From NCBI GenBank assembly GCA_013361095.1, contig JAATWA010000001.1:3379001-3443000 (forward strand): a DNA stretch of 64,000 nucleotides, written 5' to 3'. Position numbers and translations under genes: made by a program. Shown one piece after another: positions 32,418 to 40,961 of this stretch. The notes under the pieces are model-generated. The model was not told the origin of the DNA. It searched no databases and saw only the letters and a list, made by a program, of their open reading frames with translations. How positions within the stretch are numbered: position 1 is the stretch's first letter; every line of letters begins with the position of its first letter. Origin of the DNA: Pseudanabaena biceps. GTDB taxonomy: Bacteria > Cyanobacteriota > Cyanobacteriia > Pseudanabaenales > Pseudanabaenaceae.

Positions 32418-32993
32418 CTAGAGAGGTAACTGTACCATTGTTGTCACCGTTGTTATGAAGCGATCGCTATCAATCTCCTCAAATTTCCAACCCAAGATGG
32501 CTTCATAATCCATCATCATTGTCAAATACCCAAGTCCTGAGCTTTCTGTGTCTTCACTAATGGCGCTCTTTTCGACTTGATTAATATACATTTCCTCAAT
32601 TTCACCTGTCATAAGTTCTTGCAAAAAAGTTTGAAAACTAGGAATATTATCCTGAGGCAAACTATTTTTACTTAAAAATATCAGGCGTTCTTTGAATAAA
32701 TGGACTTCTAGATTAATGGGCTGACCTGAGCTTTTGTCGCTATACTTCATAGCATTTTCAAGCAGTTCATTGGACACAAAGCTAACGGCAGATCTTACTT
32801 CAGTCTGCTTGCTCAGTGCGGCGCTTGTGTCACCAGGAAAGAAATTTTTTACATAGTCCCCAAGGAAATCGGCAGATAAACCATTTGTCCTCCAACGCAA
32901 CTGAATTGGTAAGGATGATGGAGAAAATCCCAAAACTAGAAACTCACTTCTTTCGGAGAAATCTTCTGTAAAGCTGCCAAAGATTTGCGCCAT
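32418..32993 (-). CDS. HATPase-like regulator (slr1658-type)
   Basis: A 191-residue protein with a GHKL-type ATPase core. SFVSNELLENAMKYSD is the N-box with the Mg-binding Asn, and SSGLGYLTMMMDYEA is a shortened G-box. The group resembles RsbW/SpoIIAB anti-sigma kinases but is specific to cyanobacteria. Its partner would be the STAS-like protein encoded 110 bases downstream. Together they could relay a signal by phosphorylation of the STAS serine; this is inferred from the family. Confidence 0.7.
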   Translation of the reverse strand: MAQIFGSFTEDFSERSEFLVLGFSPSSLPIQLRWRTNGLSADFLGDYVKNFFPGDTSAALSKQTEVRSAVSFVSNELLENAMKYSDKSSGQPINLEVHLFKERLIFLSKNSLPQDNIPSFQTFLQELMTGEIEEMYINQVEKSAISEDTESSGLGYLTMMMDYEAILGWKFEEIDSDRFITTVTTMVQLPL

Positions 32994-33123
32994 AGTTAAC
33001 GCCGTTTTCTAAATATTAGTAATTGTATTAAGTTAGTCAAGCTGCGGTAATGGGCTAAAACTTGTTCTAATTATGACTGCTTGTGGATGTTTTTACCAGA
33101 GCATCATCAATGGTGTGAGGATT

Positions 33124-33188
33124 TGCAAACCACCAAATAAGCTGATTCGCCCGCAAAGCGGGCGAATCAGCTTATTTGGTGGTTTGCA
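33124..33188. repeat. Perfect inverted repeat, 31-bp arms
   Basis: The longest perfect stem seen in the window. The arm begins TGCAAACCACCAAATAAGCT and the loop is AAA. The inner GCTGATTCG core is shared with 6445, but the outer arms are unrelated. Confidence 0.7.
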
Positions 33189-33227
33189 GCTTCTTAGCAA
33201 TAGCGACAAGTAGCCATGAAGCGTTAC

Positions 33228-33233
33228 TATAAT
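33228..33233 (+). promoter_or_regulatory. Possible -10 box of trpA
   Basis: TATAAT lies 33 bases before the trpA ATG. No good -35 box is visible at the right distance, so the call is weak. Confidence 0.35.
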
Positions 33234-33265
33234 ACGGGACTACACTCTGAGAGATTTTTTACGTC

Positions 33266-34060
33266 ATGATATCCGTTTCCGCTCGATTTGAAGAACTGCG
33301 AGCTAGAGGACAAGCTGCTCTAATTCCTTTTATTACGGCTGGCGATCCTAACTTGGAAGCAACAGCAAAAGCTCTGCGGGTCTTAGATCAAAACGGCGCG
33401 GATCTAATTGAACTTGGAGTTCCATATTCTGATCCTTTGGCTGATGGTCCCGTGATTCAGGCTGCGGCTACCAGAGCTTTGCAAAACGGCACAACCTTAG
33501 AAAAAGTTTTGGATGTCGTGAGAGCCGTTGCCCCTGAATTGCGATCGCCAATTATTTTATTTACCTACTACAATCCGATCTTAAATATTGGGGTAGATAA
33601 TTTTTTAAGCAAGATTTATGAAGCGGGCGTACGCGGCTTAGTGGTTCCCGATTTACCCCTTGAGGAGTCCCATGTTTTGCTAGAGCCTGCCCAAAAAGCG
33701 GGAATCGAGGTGATTTTGTTAATTGCACCAACCAGTCCTCCTGAACGCTGTGCGGCGATCGCTGAAAAGTCTCAGGGCTTTATTTATGTAGTCAGTGCCA
33801 CAGGTGTAACGGGTGTGCGAACAGAAGTAGCTAAGGGCGTGAAAACCATGATCGAGCAGCTTCGAGTAATTACCGATAAACCGATCGCGGTTGGATTTGG
33901 GATCTCACAGCCTGAACATGCTAAACAGGTCATTGATTGGAATGCGGATGGCGCGATCGTGGGTAGTGCGATGGTCAAAAAACTAGCAGAACCAGATGGC
34001 GGTTTGCACGCGATCGGCGAGCTTTGCAAAACTTTAAAGCAATCTATTCGCAGGGATTAG
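33266..34060 (+). CDS. trpA: Tryptophan synthase alpha chain
   Basis: A 264-residue TIM-barrel protein that cleaves indole-3-glycerol phosphate and passes indole to the beta chain. The catalytic glutamate lies in [19 protein letters not shown], and the catalytic aspartate in PDLPLEES. The phosphate-binding loops GVTGVR and VGFGIS are present. It stands alone here, without trpB, as is common in cyanobacteria. A TATAAT box lies upstream and a hairpin follows. Confidence 0.95.
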   Translation: MISVSARFEELRARGQAALIPFITAGDPNLEATAKALRVLDQNGADLIELGVPYSDPLADGPVIQAAATRALQNGTTLEKVLDVVRAVAPELRSPIILFTYYNPILNIGVDNFLSKIYEAGVRGLVVPDLPLEESHVLLEPAQKAGIEVILLIAPTSPPERCAAIAEKSQGFIYVVSATGVTGVRTEVAKGVKTMIEQLRVITDKPIAVGFGISQPEHAKQVIDWNADGAIVGSAMVKKLAEPDGGLHAIGELCKTLKQSIRRD

Positions 34061-34070
34061 AGAGCTATAG

Positions 34071-34105
34071 AGGTTTTCATTTTGCCTACGGCAAAATGAA
34101 AACCT
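34071..34105. terminator. Hairpin after trpA
   Basis: AGGTTTTCATTTTGCC and its complement flank TAC, 10 bases past the stop codon. Its T content is within the stem, so function as a terminator is uncertain. Confidence 0.45.
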
Positions 34106-34177
34106 AAACCCTTACTTTGATTGTTTTTTTTTGCAAATGACTACGAACTCATTTGCAAAACGTTATAGGAATTAGGG

Positions 34178-35368
34178 ATGATGAATATTTTGATTGGAGT
34201 GGGTGTGGCGATCGCAAGCCTTAGTATTTTAGCTATTTTGTTATGGCTACTGTTTGAGTGGCAATATAAAAATCGACAGGGCAACTTACTAGAGTTTGAT
34301 AGTGGCGTATGGCAATTTATCACCTATGAGCCAGATCATTATCAATTAGAACTAGTGCTAAATGCCACTAATAAAACTCGCAATCTGGATGTTTTTTTAG
34401 TGGAAGTAAATCCTGTATTGTCGTTGTTATCTAGCAATAGTCTAGATGGTATTCAAACTCAATTTCAATTGCGATCGCGCCTTGAAGATATCTCTAGCCG
34501 CAATGACAACTATTGGGAATCCTATATCGTTACGCCTCACAAGAGCGTAGGTGTAGAGATCCAAATTGACATTAGTGGCAAAAATCTTGAAGAACTCAAA
34601 AGCGTCTGGGTAAGAGTGCATTACACTATTTATGGTCCAGGGGGACGCGAAGAAAAAACTAAACATTGCATTATTCCACTTCAATTCCCCGCCGATACGA
34701 ATCTAAGAGAACGCTGGCGACCAACTCCCGATGCCGATGTTTTACCAATTCGCACCCATATCCTCTCCGCAGGTGATAATCCCGTTGAGGTGATGCAACG
34801 CTATGTGTCTAGCCATGCACAGGCTGGTGATATTGTCACCATTGCCGAAACCCCGATCGCGATTATGCAGGGTAACTTCTATCATCCTAGTGACATCAAA
34901 CCCCAGTGGCTAGCGAAGCGACTTTGCTACTACTTCCAAAGTACTTCTAGCCTTGCGACAGCCTGTGGACTCCAAGCTTTGATCAACGAGTCAGGAGCTT
35001 GGCGAGTTGCTTTTGCTTTTGTTGTCGGCGCTTTAGCTAAGGCTTTCTTACGGGTTCCAGGGGTGTTTTATATGCTGGCTGGCGATCAGGCGCGATTAAT
35101 TGATGATGTCACAGGTACATTGCCACCCTATGACCAGTTTATTGTTTTAGGCCCAAAAAATCCTCAAGCTGTAGTTGATGAAATTAAGGCAGGGACAGGA
35201 CTCGAAGCTGCGATCGTCGATGTTAACGATTTACGGCGCGTCAAAGTTTTAGCTGCTACTTCAGGGGCTTCCGAAAAGTTACTCAATCAAGCATTACTCA
35301 TGAATCCTGCGGGTAATGCGTCCGAACAAACTCCCATTGTCTTGATTCGTCCTAACGCTCAAGTTTAA
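34178..35368 (+). CDS. F420-0:gamma-glutamyl ligase-like protein with a membrane anchor
   Basis: A 396-residue protein. Residues 1-27 form one hydrophobic helix (ILIGVGVAIASLSILAIL). About 150 residues of beta-rich text follow. The C-terminal 200 residues carry IRTHILSAGDNPVEVMQRY, GDIVTIAETPIAIMQG and DDVTGTLPPYDQFIVLGP, patterns of the CofE-like fold. CofE adds glutamate to coenzyme F420-0. Cyanobacteria of this kind are not known to rely on F420, so the anchored version may use another acceptor. Confidence 0.7.
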   Translation: MMNILIGVGVAIASLSILAILLWLLFEWQYKNRQGNLLEFDSGVWQFITYEPDHYQLELVLNATNKTRNLDVFLVEVNPVLSLLSSNSLDGIQTQFQLRSRLEDISSRNDNYWESYIVTPHKSVGVEIQIDISGKNLEELKSVWVRVHYTIYGPGGREEKTKHCIIPLQFPADTNLRERWRPTPDADVLPIRTHILSAGDNPVEVMQRYVSSHAQAGDIVTIAETPIAIMQGNFYHPSDIKPQWLAKRLCYYFQSTSSLATACGLQALINESGAWRVAFAFVVGALAKAFLRVPGVFYMLAGDQARLIDDVTGTLPPYDQFIVLGPKNPQAVVDEIKAGTGLEAAIVDVNDLRRVKVLAATSGASEKLLNQALLMNPAGNASEQTPIVLIRPNAQV

Positions 35369-35395
35369 AGTCAACTTTGGCGATGAGAAAACCAA

Positions 35396-35417
35396 AATCG
35401 GCTTTTTAAAGCCGATT
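35396..35417. terminator. Short hairpin between convergent genes
   Basis: AATCGGCTTT and AAAGCCGATT flank TT. It overlaps the TAA stop (35416-35418) of the HD-protein gene and lies 27 bases after the ligase-like gene. Confidence 0.5.
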
Positions 35418-36252
35418 AAGACTCTAATTTTTCATGCTCAATTACGAACACATTGGAATATAAATGAGCAACGATCTCTTGCCCCTGTTGAGTGAGAGAC
35501 AAATAATATAGAGCGTCCTTGACGTAGGGATATACGCTCGTCCAATAAAACTTCGGATAGTTACGACGCAGATCGCCAGGATGAGCATACCCAAGAGCGG
35601 CATTCACACCAGTTTCTTCAAATTCATAATATAAAGCGCCGATTTTTTTGAGATATCGGGGATCGCTCAATTGTCCGATCAAATCTGCCGATCGCACTAA
35701 TCCTGCAAAATGCGCTGTATCTTGATGGTCGCCTGTTTTTGGTACAGGAAAGCGCGTTAATTCAATATTGCGGCAAATTTTTTCGGCTTTAATCAAAGCG
35801 TGATTAGCAAACCGCTGATTGACAAATAGCTTGGCGCGATCGACGTGATACGGCGTGAGTCCCGCATCAGAAGCTCCTGCGGGTAAATCGACCATTGTGC
35901 TACCAATACCTGTGGCAAACTTGCCTTTGCCATCTTGTAGGCAGACACCTTTGACGTAGCCAATATCGTGACAAACAAGAGAAATGATGAAATGCAGCCA
36001 ATCTTCGGGAGATACGCCTCCTTCGCGAATATGCTTGCCGCGTAGGATTTCTTGCCCCACCAAGGTTACTAAAATTGTATGCTCAACGTTGTGATAGAGC
36101 GCATCACTATTGGCAATATTTTCGAGTGCCATATTGCCAGCCCAGCCGATGATATCTTCATAATCATGCAAATAGCCGCCATAGGTTCGGCGATATCCTT
36201 GTTTTAGTTGCTCAACAAAATTGCTGATTAGAAGTTCAGTCGCATTAAACAT
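35416..36252 (-). CDS. HD-domain metalloprotein (Npun_R2479-like)
   Basis: A 278-residue protein with an HD phosphohydrolase fold. The metal ligands are probably in LYHNVEHTILV and in LVCHDIGYVKG (the HD pair). A family-typical stretch, DHQDTAHFAGLVRSADLIGQLSDPRYL, follows. The substrate is unknown; HD proteins of this size often hydrolyse phosphate esters of nucleotides. The ATG at 36252 (MFNATELLISNF) is preferred over a TTG at 36294, although no strong ribosome binding site is visible. Confidence 0.75.
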   Translation of the reverse strand: MFNATELLISNFVEQLKQGYRRTYGGYLHDYEDIIGWAGNMALENIANSDALYHNVEHTILVTLVGQEILRGKHIREGGVSPEDWLHFIISLVCHDIGYVKGVCLQDGKGKFATGIGSTMVDLPAGASDAGLTPYHVDRAKLFVNQRFANHALIKAEKICRNIELTRFPVPKTGDHQDTAHFAGLVRSADLIGQLSDPRYLKKIGALYYEFEETGVNAALGYAHPGDLRRNYPKFYWTSVYPYVKDALYYLSLTQQGQEIVAHLYSNVFVIEHEKLES

Positions 36253-36318
36253 AAAATCTGCGTGTACCGATGGACGGGCGAAAATGTATAACAAGTTTTG
36301 CTCAGTACCAAAATCCAG

Positions 36319-36355
36319 AAGGTAAGTTGCGGCGCAAAGTGCCGCAACTTACCTT
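36319..36355. repeat. Inverted repeat, 15-bp perfect core
   Basis: AAGGTAAGTTGCGGC pairs with its complement across GCAAAGT. Further pairing with one mismatch extends outward to CCAAAA/TTTTGG. Confidence 0.55.
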
Positions 36356-36467
36356 TTGGGTTTTGGCTTGTACTAGCTAACTCTAGCTTTGATATACATT
36401 AAATAATAAGACGATCTTCTGTGTTTGATGCGATCGCATCAAAAGATTTTGCTATCGGTATTAACAC

Positions 36468-36524
36468 AAAGCCCTCAGAATAATGAGTTGATGCTTTGCA
36501 TCAACTCATTATTCTGAGGGCTTT
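36468..36524. repeat. Perfect inverted repeat, 27-bp arms
   Basis: The arms begin AAAGCCCTCAGAATAATGAG and the loop is TTT. Confidence 0.65.
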
Positions 36525-36527
36525 AGA

Positions 36528-36550
36528 GAAGAGTAGCAACGCTACTCTTC
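36528..36550 (-). terminator. Hairpin after the exported 568-residue protein gene
   Basis: GAAGAGTAGC and GCTACTCTTC flank AAC, 13 bases beyond the stop codon of the minus-strand gene. Confidence 0.45.
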
Positions 36551-36562
36551 AGGTTTATTTTT

Positions 36563-38269
36563 TTAAAATAGCGTGGAAAGACCAGTAGGACGCAAATCTT
36601 TGTAGTTTAGAATCTGCTTCACCACGTTAAAAGATTGACTATTGCTAACACCTATCACAGATGTCAACTGTCCAGGCAACACCTGCATCACAGGTGGCAT
36701 ATCTGGTGTGAAAACGTTGATAGTGCGGTTTATTAAGGACTGATTGCCTTTAATAAAAGCATTGGTGTAGTTAAATTGGCTTGGAGCTTGAGGTAAACCC
36801 GCAACATTAAACAGGTTTATAGGCACACCTTGCGAATTGGTGAGAAATCTGGCGACTGTTTGCGAAATTACTGATGAAGTTTGAATCGTAGTGAAATAGT
36901 CGTATATCTTGACATTACGATCAATTGTACCGATATGCTGAGAGTCAATTCCTGAGACCGTTCGCAATGTGCCATAGGCTGATGGGTCACTTGGCAAAAT
37001 CAAATTGATGGTGGCAAAGTCTTTGAGCAACTGTACTTCGCTATAACCAAGGGGGCGATTTTGTAGATCAAACAGACGCACAACTAGGCGATCGCCTGGA
37101 TTGAGTCCGCTAATAAAAGTAGCTCGCTGATTAATCGCAAAGCGATAATCTCCGACAAAGCGTTCTGTCAAAAAGCCTTTAGAGCGCTTAGACTTCAACG
37201 ATATACGCGCAATCACCTGCGACAAGCGAGGTTGATTTTGTAAAATGGCAAGGCTGAAATGTCCACGATGAGGATTTTTTCTTGAAAGCTCTACACCGTC
37301 TGGAGTCCTGCCATTGTCAGAATTAGCGCGATCGCGTTGTTTGGAGATACGTCTACCGTTTTCATCTTCGTAATCGTCATCATCATACTCATCGTCGTTG
37401 TAGTCGCTTTTTTTAGAAATAGCGATCGGTTTGATGTTGCTATTTGACTGAACATTTGTGGTTTGCACAACTACAGTTTGATTGGACTGAATGTTGCTTG
37501 ATTGCGAACCAGTTGATATTCCTAGATCACGATCAGATGGCTCGGAGTTATTAGAAGAATTGTTAGGATAGCTATTAGCTGGATAGCTGGGATAGCTATT
37601 AGCTGGGTTGCTTGGATAGTTATTAGGAGGATTACTAGTATAGACAGAGTTAATACGTCCAGAAGTTACTTCCGATGAGTTAATCGCCACAATCGAAGAA
37701 AAAGAGCGAACTTCCTCGGTTTCAAACTTTACATCTTTTGTACCGTTGGGAAGATCATAACGAACACTTGTAATCGCTTTGATATCGCCATTATAGATGT
37801 CATCTAGAGAAATTTTCTCACTCAACAAGCTGAGAGGAATTACTTCTACAGGAGCGGTAAATCGTCCTGCATTTTTTGACAAAAGTCTTGCTCCCGAATT
37901 AGTGTAAACCTCGCGCCATTCTCCTCCGCGTCTAACATAGAGCTGATAAACAGCATTGGCATAGGTGGTTGATGGCTTATTAGCAATATCTAAGAGAATA
38001 CCAATACTAGACAAATTGCCAGAGTTATCGAGCAGTCGTAATAGGCGTACCCCTGTCTGCCAATCCTGTGATAGTTGGGCAACCTTAGATGTAACTTGAG
38101 AACTTACAGAACTAGTTTTAAATGTCGAGGCGCTCGCTTCTAAACTAGGAATTAAAGGAATAGCGGAGCAGGTTACTGTCAGGAAATATAGAGAAGCCTT
38201 TTGAAAATTTGTTCTTAGTTGATTGCGAAATTTGTTATGAAAAACATTCATTCTAATTTTTCTCAGCAT
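36563..38269 (-). CDS. Exported low-complexity protein of unknown function
   Basis: A 568-residue protein with a signal-peptide-like segment (ASLYFLTVTCSAIPLIPSLEASA, in pieces across residues 25-48). Residues 60-200 and 330-560 look folded. Between them lies a disordered stretch with an imperfect NPANSYPS repeat, an Asn/Ser-rich run and a strongly acidic cluster (NDDEYDDDDYEDE). The C-terminal part contains RFVGDYRFAINQRATFISGLNPGDRLVVRLFD, beta-rich. I do not recognise it. It is probably periplasmic or surface-exposed. ATG 38269 is used; an ATG at 38251 is also possible. Confidence 0.65.
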   Translation of the reverse strand: MLRKIRMNVFHNKFRNQLRTNFQKASLYFLTVTCSAIPLIPSLEASASTFKTSSVSSQVTSKVAQLSQDWQTGVRLLRLLDNSGNLSSIGILLDIANKPSTTYANAVYQLYVRRGGEWREVYTNSGARLLSKNAGRFTAPVEVIPLSLLSEKISLDDIYNGDIKAITSVRYDLPNGTKDVKFETEEVRSFSSIVAINSSEVTSGRINSVYTSNPPNNYPSNPANSYPSYPANSYPNNSSNNSEPSDRDLGISTGSQSSNIQSNQTVVVQTTNVQSNSNIKPIAISKKSDYNDDEYDDDDYEDENGRRISKQRDRANSDNGRTPDGVELSRKNPHRGHFSLAILQNQPRLSQVIARISLKSKRSKGFLTERFVGDYRFAINQRATFISGLNPGDRLVVRLFDLQNRPLGYSEVQLLKDFATINLILPSDPSAYGTLRTVSGIDSQHIGTIDRNVKIYDYFTTIQTSSVISQTVARFLTNSQGVPINLFNVAGLPQAPSQFNYTNAFIKGNQSLINRTINVFTPDMPPVMQVLPGQLTSVIGVSNSQSFNVVKQILNYKDLRPTGLSTLF

Positions 38270-38417
38270 TAGGGTGATGGGTTATTTGCGAGAGAATGTT
38301 TTACACAGCAAAATACTGTAAAACATTATTTACTAGCCCACTCAGACGATGCGAATAGTTTTTTGTTCCATAGGTTATGAGCGGTCGCCAAATGTACTAC
38401 GGCGCTTTGCGCTAAAT

Positions 38418-38473
38418 TCAAACCCAAAAATTGATTAGCGGCGCGGAGCGCCGCTAATCAATTCTTGGGTTTG
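38418..38473. repeat. Inverted repeat, 28-bp arms with one mismatch
   Basis: The arms begin TTCAAACCCAAAAATTGATT and the loop is GGA. It is related to the palindromes at 7983 and 15712 but has a different inner arm, TTAGCGGCGC. Confidence 0.65.
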
Positions 38474-38502
38474 AACGCAAAATGCTATGTTTCTTGAGAG
38501 TT

Positions 38503-38922
38503 TTAGAGAAATCTTGATATTTGAATTTGCGTCCAAAAGTTTTGTAAGAGATCGCTAAAAGTAGCACGCGGAAATGTTAAATGCGATCGCCATTTATCTA
38601 ACAACAGATGCCCCAGTGGGGTAAGCCGAAAACTATCGGTAATCCCTTGTCCATCAACTTCACGGCGTAACACTCCAACTTGGATTAGCCATAGCAAAGC
38701 ATTTTCAGTAGCGATTAAGTTATTATTGCTAGTCAAATATTCATTTTTAATGCCTTCATTACCCGCGATCGCGCGTAAATTTACACCCTGTGTTGCCATG
38801 TCAGCAAATAATTTCACGGTAAAAGGCGCACAACGTAAAGCTATTTCAGCTCTTTGGAGTATATGTGGAGCATATTCTGTAATATTGCCGCCACTGTTTG
38901 GATTCAGAATATCGGTGGACAT
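38503..38922 (-). CDS. Npun_F0494-type cyanobacterial protein
   Basis: A 139-residue soluble protein. YAPHILQRAEIALRCAPFTVKLFADMATQGVN near the N-terminus, and LTPLGHLLLDKW near residue 105, suggest a winged-helix-like fold. The family is conserved in cyanobacteria with no known function. The ATG at 38922 gives the family-like N-terminus; the longer frame would add nineteen residues from upstream. It follows the response-regulator gene with a 59-base gap. Confidence 0.65.
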   Translation of the reverse strand: MSTDILNPNSGGNITEYAPHILQRAEIALRCAPFTVKLFADMATQGVNLRAIAGNEGIKNEYLTSNNNLIATENALLWLIQVGVLRREVDGQGITDSFRLTPLGHLLLDKWRSHLTFPRATFSDLLQNFWTQIQISRFL

Positions 38923-38981
38923 ATTTTGATTTATAAGTATTTGTGGATGTAATTTCAAAAGTAAAAATGGCGGAGCCATTT

Positions 38982-40049
38982 TTACTTTTGAAAACCCTCA
39001 CGGGTCTTAGTTTGTTCAAACTTTTCGATAAAAGCGCGATCACCACCAGATTTTTGACACTGATCCAGTGATCTCGCCGCGATCGCGACTAGATTATCGA
39101 TACTTCTATCAGCAAGGTTGCCAGTTTGATCATCTAGAGCTAAAACTACACAACCGATGCTAATCGTCAGGGGAAACAATAGACCTGACGAAACGGCGAT
39201 CGGGTGACTACGAATACTAGATAAGAAATTATTGACCAGATTTTCACCATCTAGCTCCTGATGGTGAGGCGTGATGCAAGCAAACTCATCCAAACCATAT
39301 CGATAGATCAAACTATTTGCCATGCAGCTATGACTCAAACGACCTGCGATCGCCTTAATCGCTTCATCCCCAATATTCTCACCATAGGACTGCAAGATTT
39401 GATAAAAATGGTCAATATCGATGAGCATCACGCTCAGAAATCCATAGCCTTTATAAGTCCCATAACCCTGAAATTGCAGCAGCATTTTCGGGATAATATC
39501 GGCAAAAGCTGCTTCACCCAAAACCTTGGTCAAGGGGTCAGATAGATTAAGCGCATCTAATAAATCATTTTGGGCTAATAGTCTTTGATTTGTCCATGTT
39601 AGAGATTGCATTAAAGCACTCGTTCTTAACCCTGTGCGTAGACGGGTTTTTAATTCCGATTGATCAACAGGATTTCCCAGAAATTCATCAACCCCCGTAT
39701 CAAATCCAATCTGCCTTTTTCGGTAATTAAAAGCTTCGACGATCAAAATAAAATAGGTGGCGACTAAATCTGGATACTCTAGATTTGCTTTGATGCGCTG
39801 GCATAAAGCTAGACCAGAAATATCAGGAATCGACCAGTCAGCCAAGACGATCGCAGGGCGTCTTTGCAAAATTAATTCCCACGCATCTTCTCCATTGCTG
39901 GTAATGATACAGTTGTATTTTTCTGCCTCTGACACTTCAGCAAGTATTGACAAAAGCTGCTGATTGCTGCTGATCACTAAGATGAGTGAGTTATGGCGGT
40001 AGTATTTTAGTTTGCGGAAATCCAAAGTGTTTGCCTCGTTAACTGACAC
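38982..40049 (-). CDS. Response regulator with degenerate GGDEF domain
   Basis: A 355-residue protein with a receiver domain (residues about 20-140) and a GGDEF domain (about 165-345). The receiver keeps the phospho-acceptor Asp in IVLADWSIPD, but the invariant Lys before Pro appears as Asn (EFLGNPVD). The diguanylate cyclase signature RYGGDEF reads RYGLDEF, replacing the second glycine that contacts GTP. Catalysis is thus doubtful, and the protein may bind rather than make a nucleotide signal. A GTG start is used. The gene sits 24 bases from the J-domain gene. Confidence 0.8.
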   Translation of the reverse strand: MSVNEANTLDFRKLKYYRHNSLILVISSNQQLLSILAEVSEAEKYNCIITSNGEDAWELILQRRPAIVLADWSIPDISGLALCQRIKANLEYPDLVATYFILIVEAFNYRKRQIGFDTGVDEFLGNPVDQSELKTRLRTGLRTSALMQSLTWTNQRLLAQNDLLDALNLSDPLTKVLGEAAFADIIPKMLLQFQGYGTYKGYGFLSVMLIDIDHFYQILQSYGENIGDEAIKAIAGRLSHSCMANSLIYRYGLDEFACITPHHQELDGENLVNNFLSSIRSHPIAVSSGLLFPLTISIGCVVLALDDQTGNLADRSIDNLVAIAARSLDQCQKSGGDRAFIEKFEQTKTREGFQK

Positions 40050-40073
40050 GACTAAAATCTATCTACCGATTAC

Positions 40074-40961
40074 CTATTTCTTGCCCCATCCAAACAAACC
40101 ACCTTTCTTCTCGGGCGGCTTTTCAGGTAGCTTGGTTGCCACATTGACTTGGCTAATATGTTTGAGGGCAGTGGGTTCTTTTGGGTCAAGTTTGAGTGCT
40201 TTTTGGAAACTCGTTTTGGCGATCGCGATCGCATTTTGGTTCATCTGTACCAGTCCTTTAAGAGCGTAGACCTTGGCATTATTAGGATCAAGTTTTTCCG
40301 CTGTAACTAGTTCCTTGAGAGCATCACTCCACTGTTTTTTGTTAATGAAAAGCTCTGCCATATTCAAGTTACGCAGTGCGGGTGACTGGGCGGGAGGTTG
40401 AGCTGGCTTGGTTGCCCCAGTATCAGGATTAGCACTTTGTGAACTCACAGGATCATTGCTGCCTGTGCTAAAAGCAAGACTATTCTGGGTCAGCAAATAC
40501 ACAAGGTTTAGCTCGCTCAGCAACTCTGTATATTCTAGGATTGAATCTAAGTTTTGATACTGCTTGGGCGTAACTTGATCTACATATTGTTTATAGGTGA
40601 TTTCATGGGGAATCCGATATAGCTTTTGAGCAAGCTCCGCGGTCAAAGTAGGATTCTCTTGTTTTTGTTTTTTTGTTTGGGCAAACATTCTCAAAGTTGC
40701 TAAATATTCACCCCGATCGCGATCGCTATTTAGCACTTGATAAGCGGGACTGACCATTTTAGAAAAATATTTAGTCGCGAGTTCCTTCTCTTCGGCAGAT
40801 TTGCCAAATACATCAGGGTGTAAAACTTTAGCGAGCTTGAGAAATTTTTTGCGAATCTGGGCGGCATCGTTAGTTATTGGTAAACCGAGGACGGCAAAAT
40901 GATCGCTAATACCATAACTGGCAAGCCCCTTGTTGATTTTAAAGTTGTCTGGCTTTCCCAC
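40074..40961 (-). CDS. J-domain protein with TPR repeats
   Basis: A 295-residue co-chaperone-type protein. The J domain at the N-terminus has the essential HPD in KVLHPDVFG and the following helix. The C-terminal half has two or three TPR units (WSDALKELVTAEKLDPNNAKVYALKGL). A proline/alanine-rich linker separates them, and the C-terminus is basic (EKKGGLFGWGKK). It would recruit an Hsp70 to a client. GTG 40961 is used because AAAGGTGG lies 5 bases upstream; GTG 40970 is also possible. The gene overlaps the preceding one by 88 bases. Confidence 0.8.
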   Translation of the reverse strand: MGKPDNFKINKGLASYGISDHFAVLGLPITNDAAQIRKKFLKLAKVLHPDVFGKSAEEKELATKYFSKMVSPAYQVLNSDRDRGEYLATLRMFAQTKKQKQENPTLTAELAQKLYRIPHEITYKQYVDQVTPKQYQNLDSILEYTELLSELNLVYLLTQNSLAFSTGSNDPVSSQSANPDTGATKPAQPPAQSPALRNLNMAELFINKKQWSDALKELVTAEKLDPNNAKVYALKGLVQMNQNAIAIAKTSFQKALKLDPKEPTALKHISQVNVATKLPEKPPEKKGGLFGWGKK

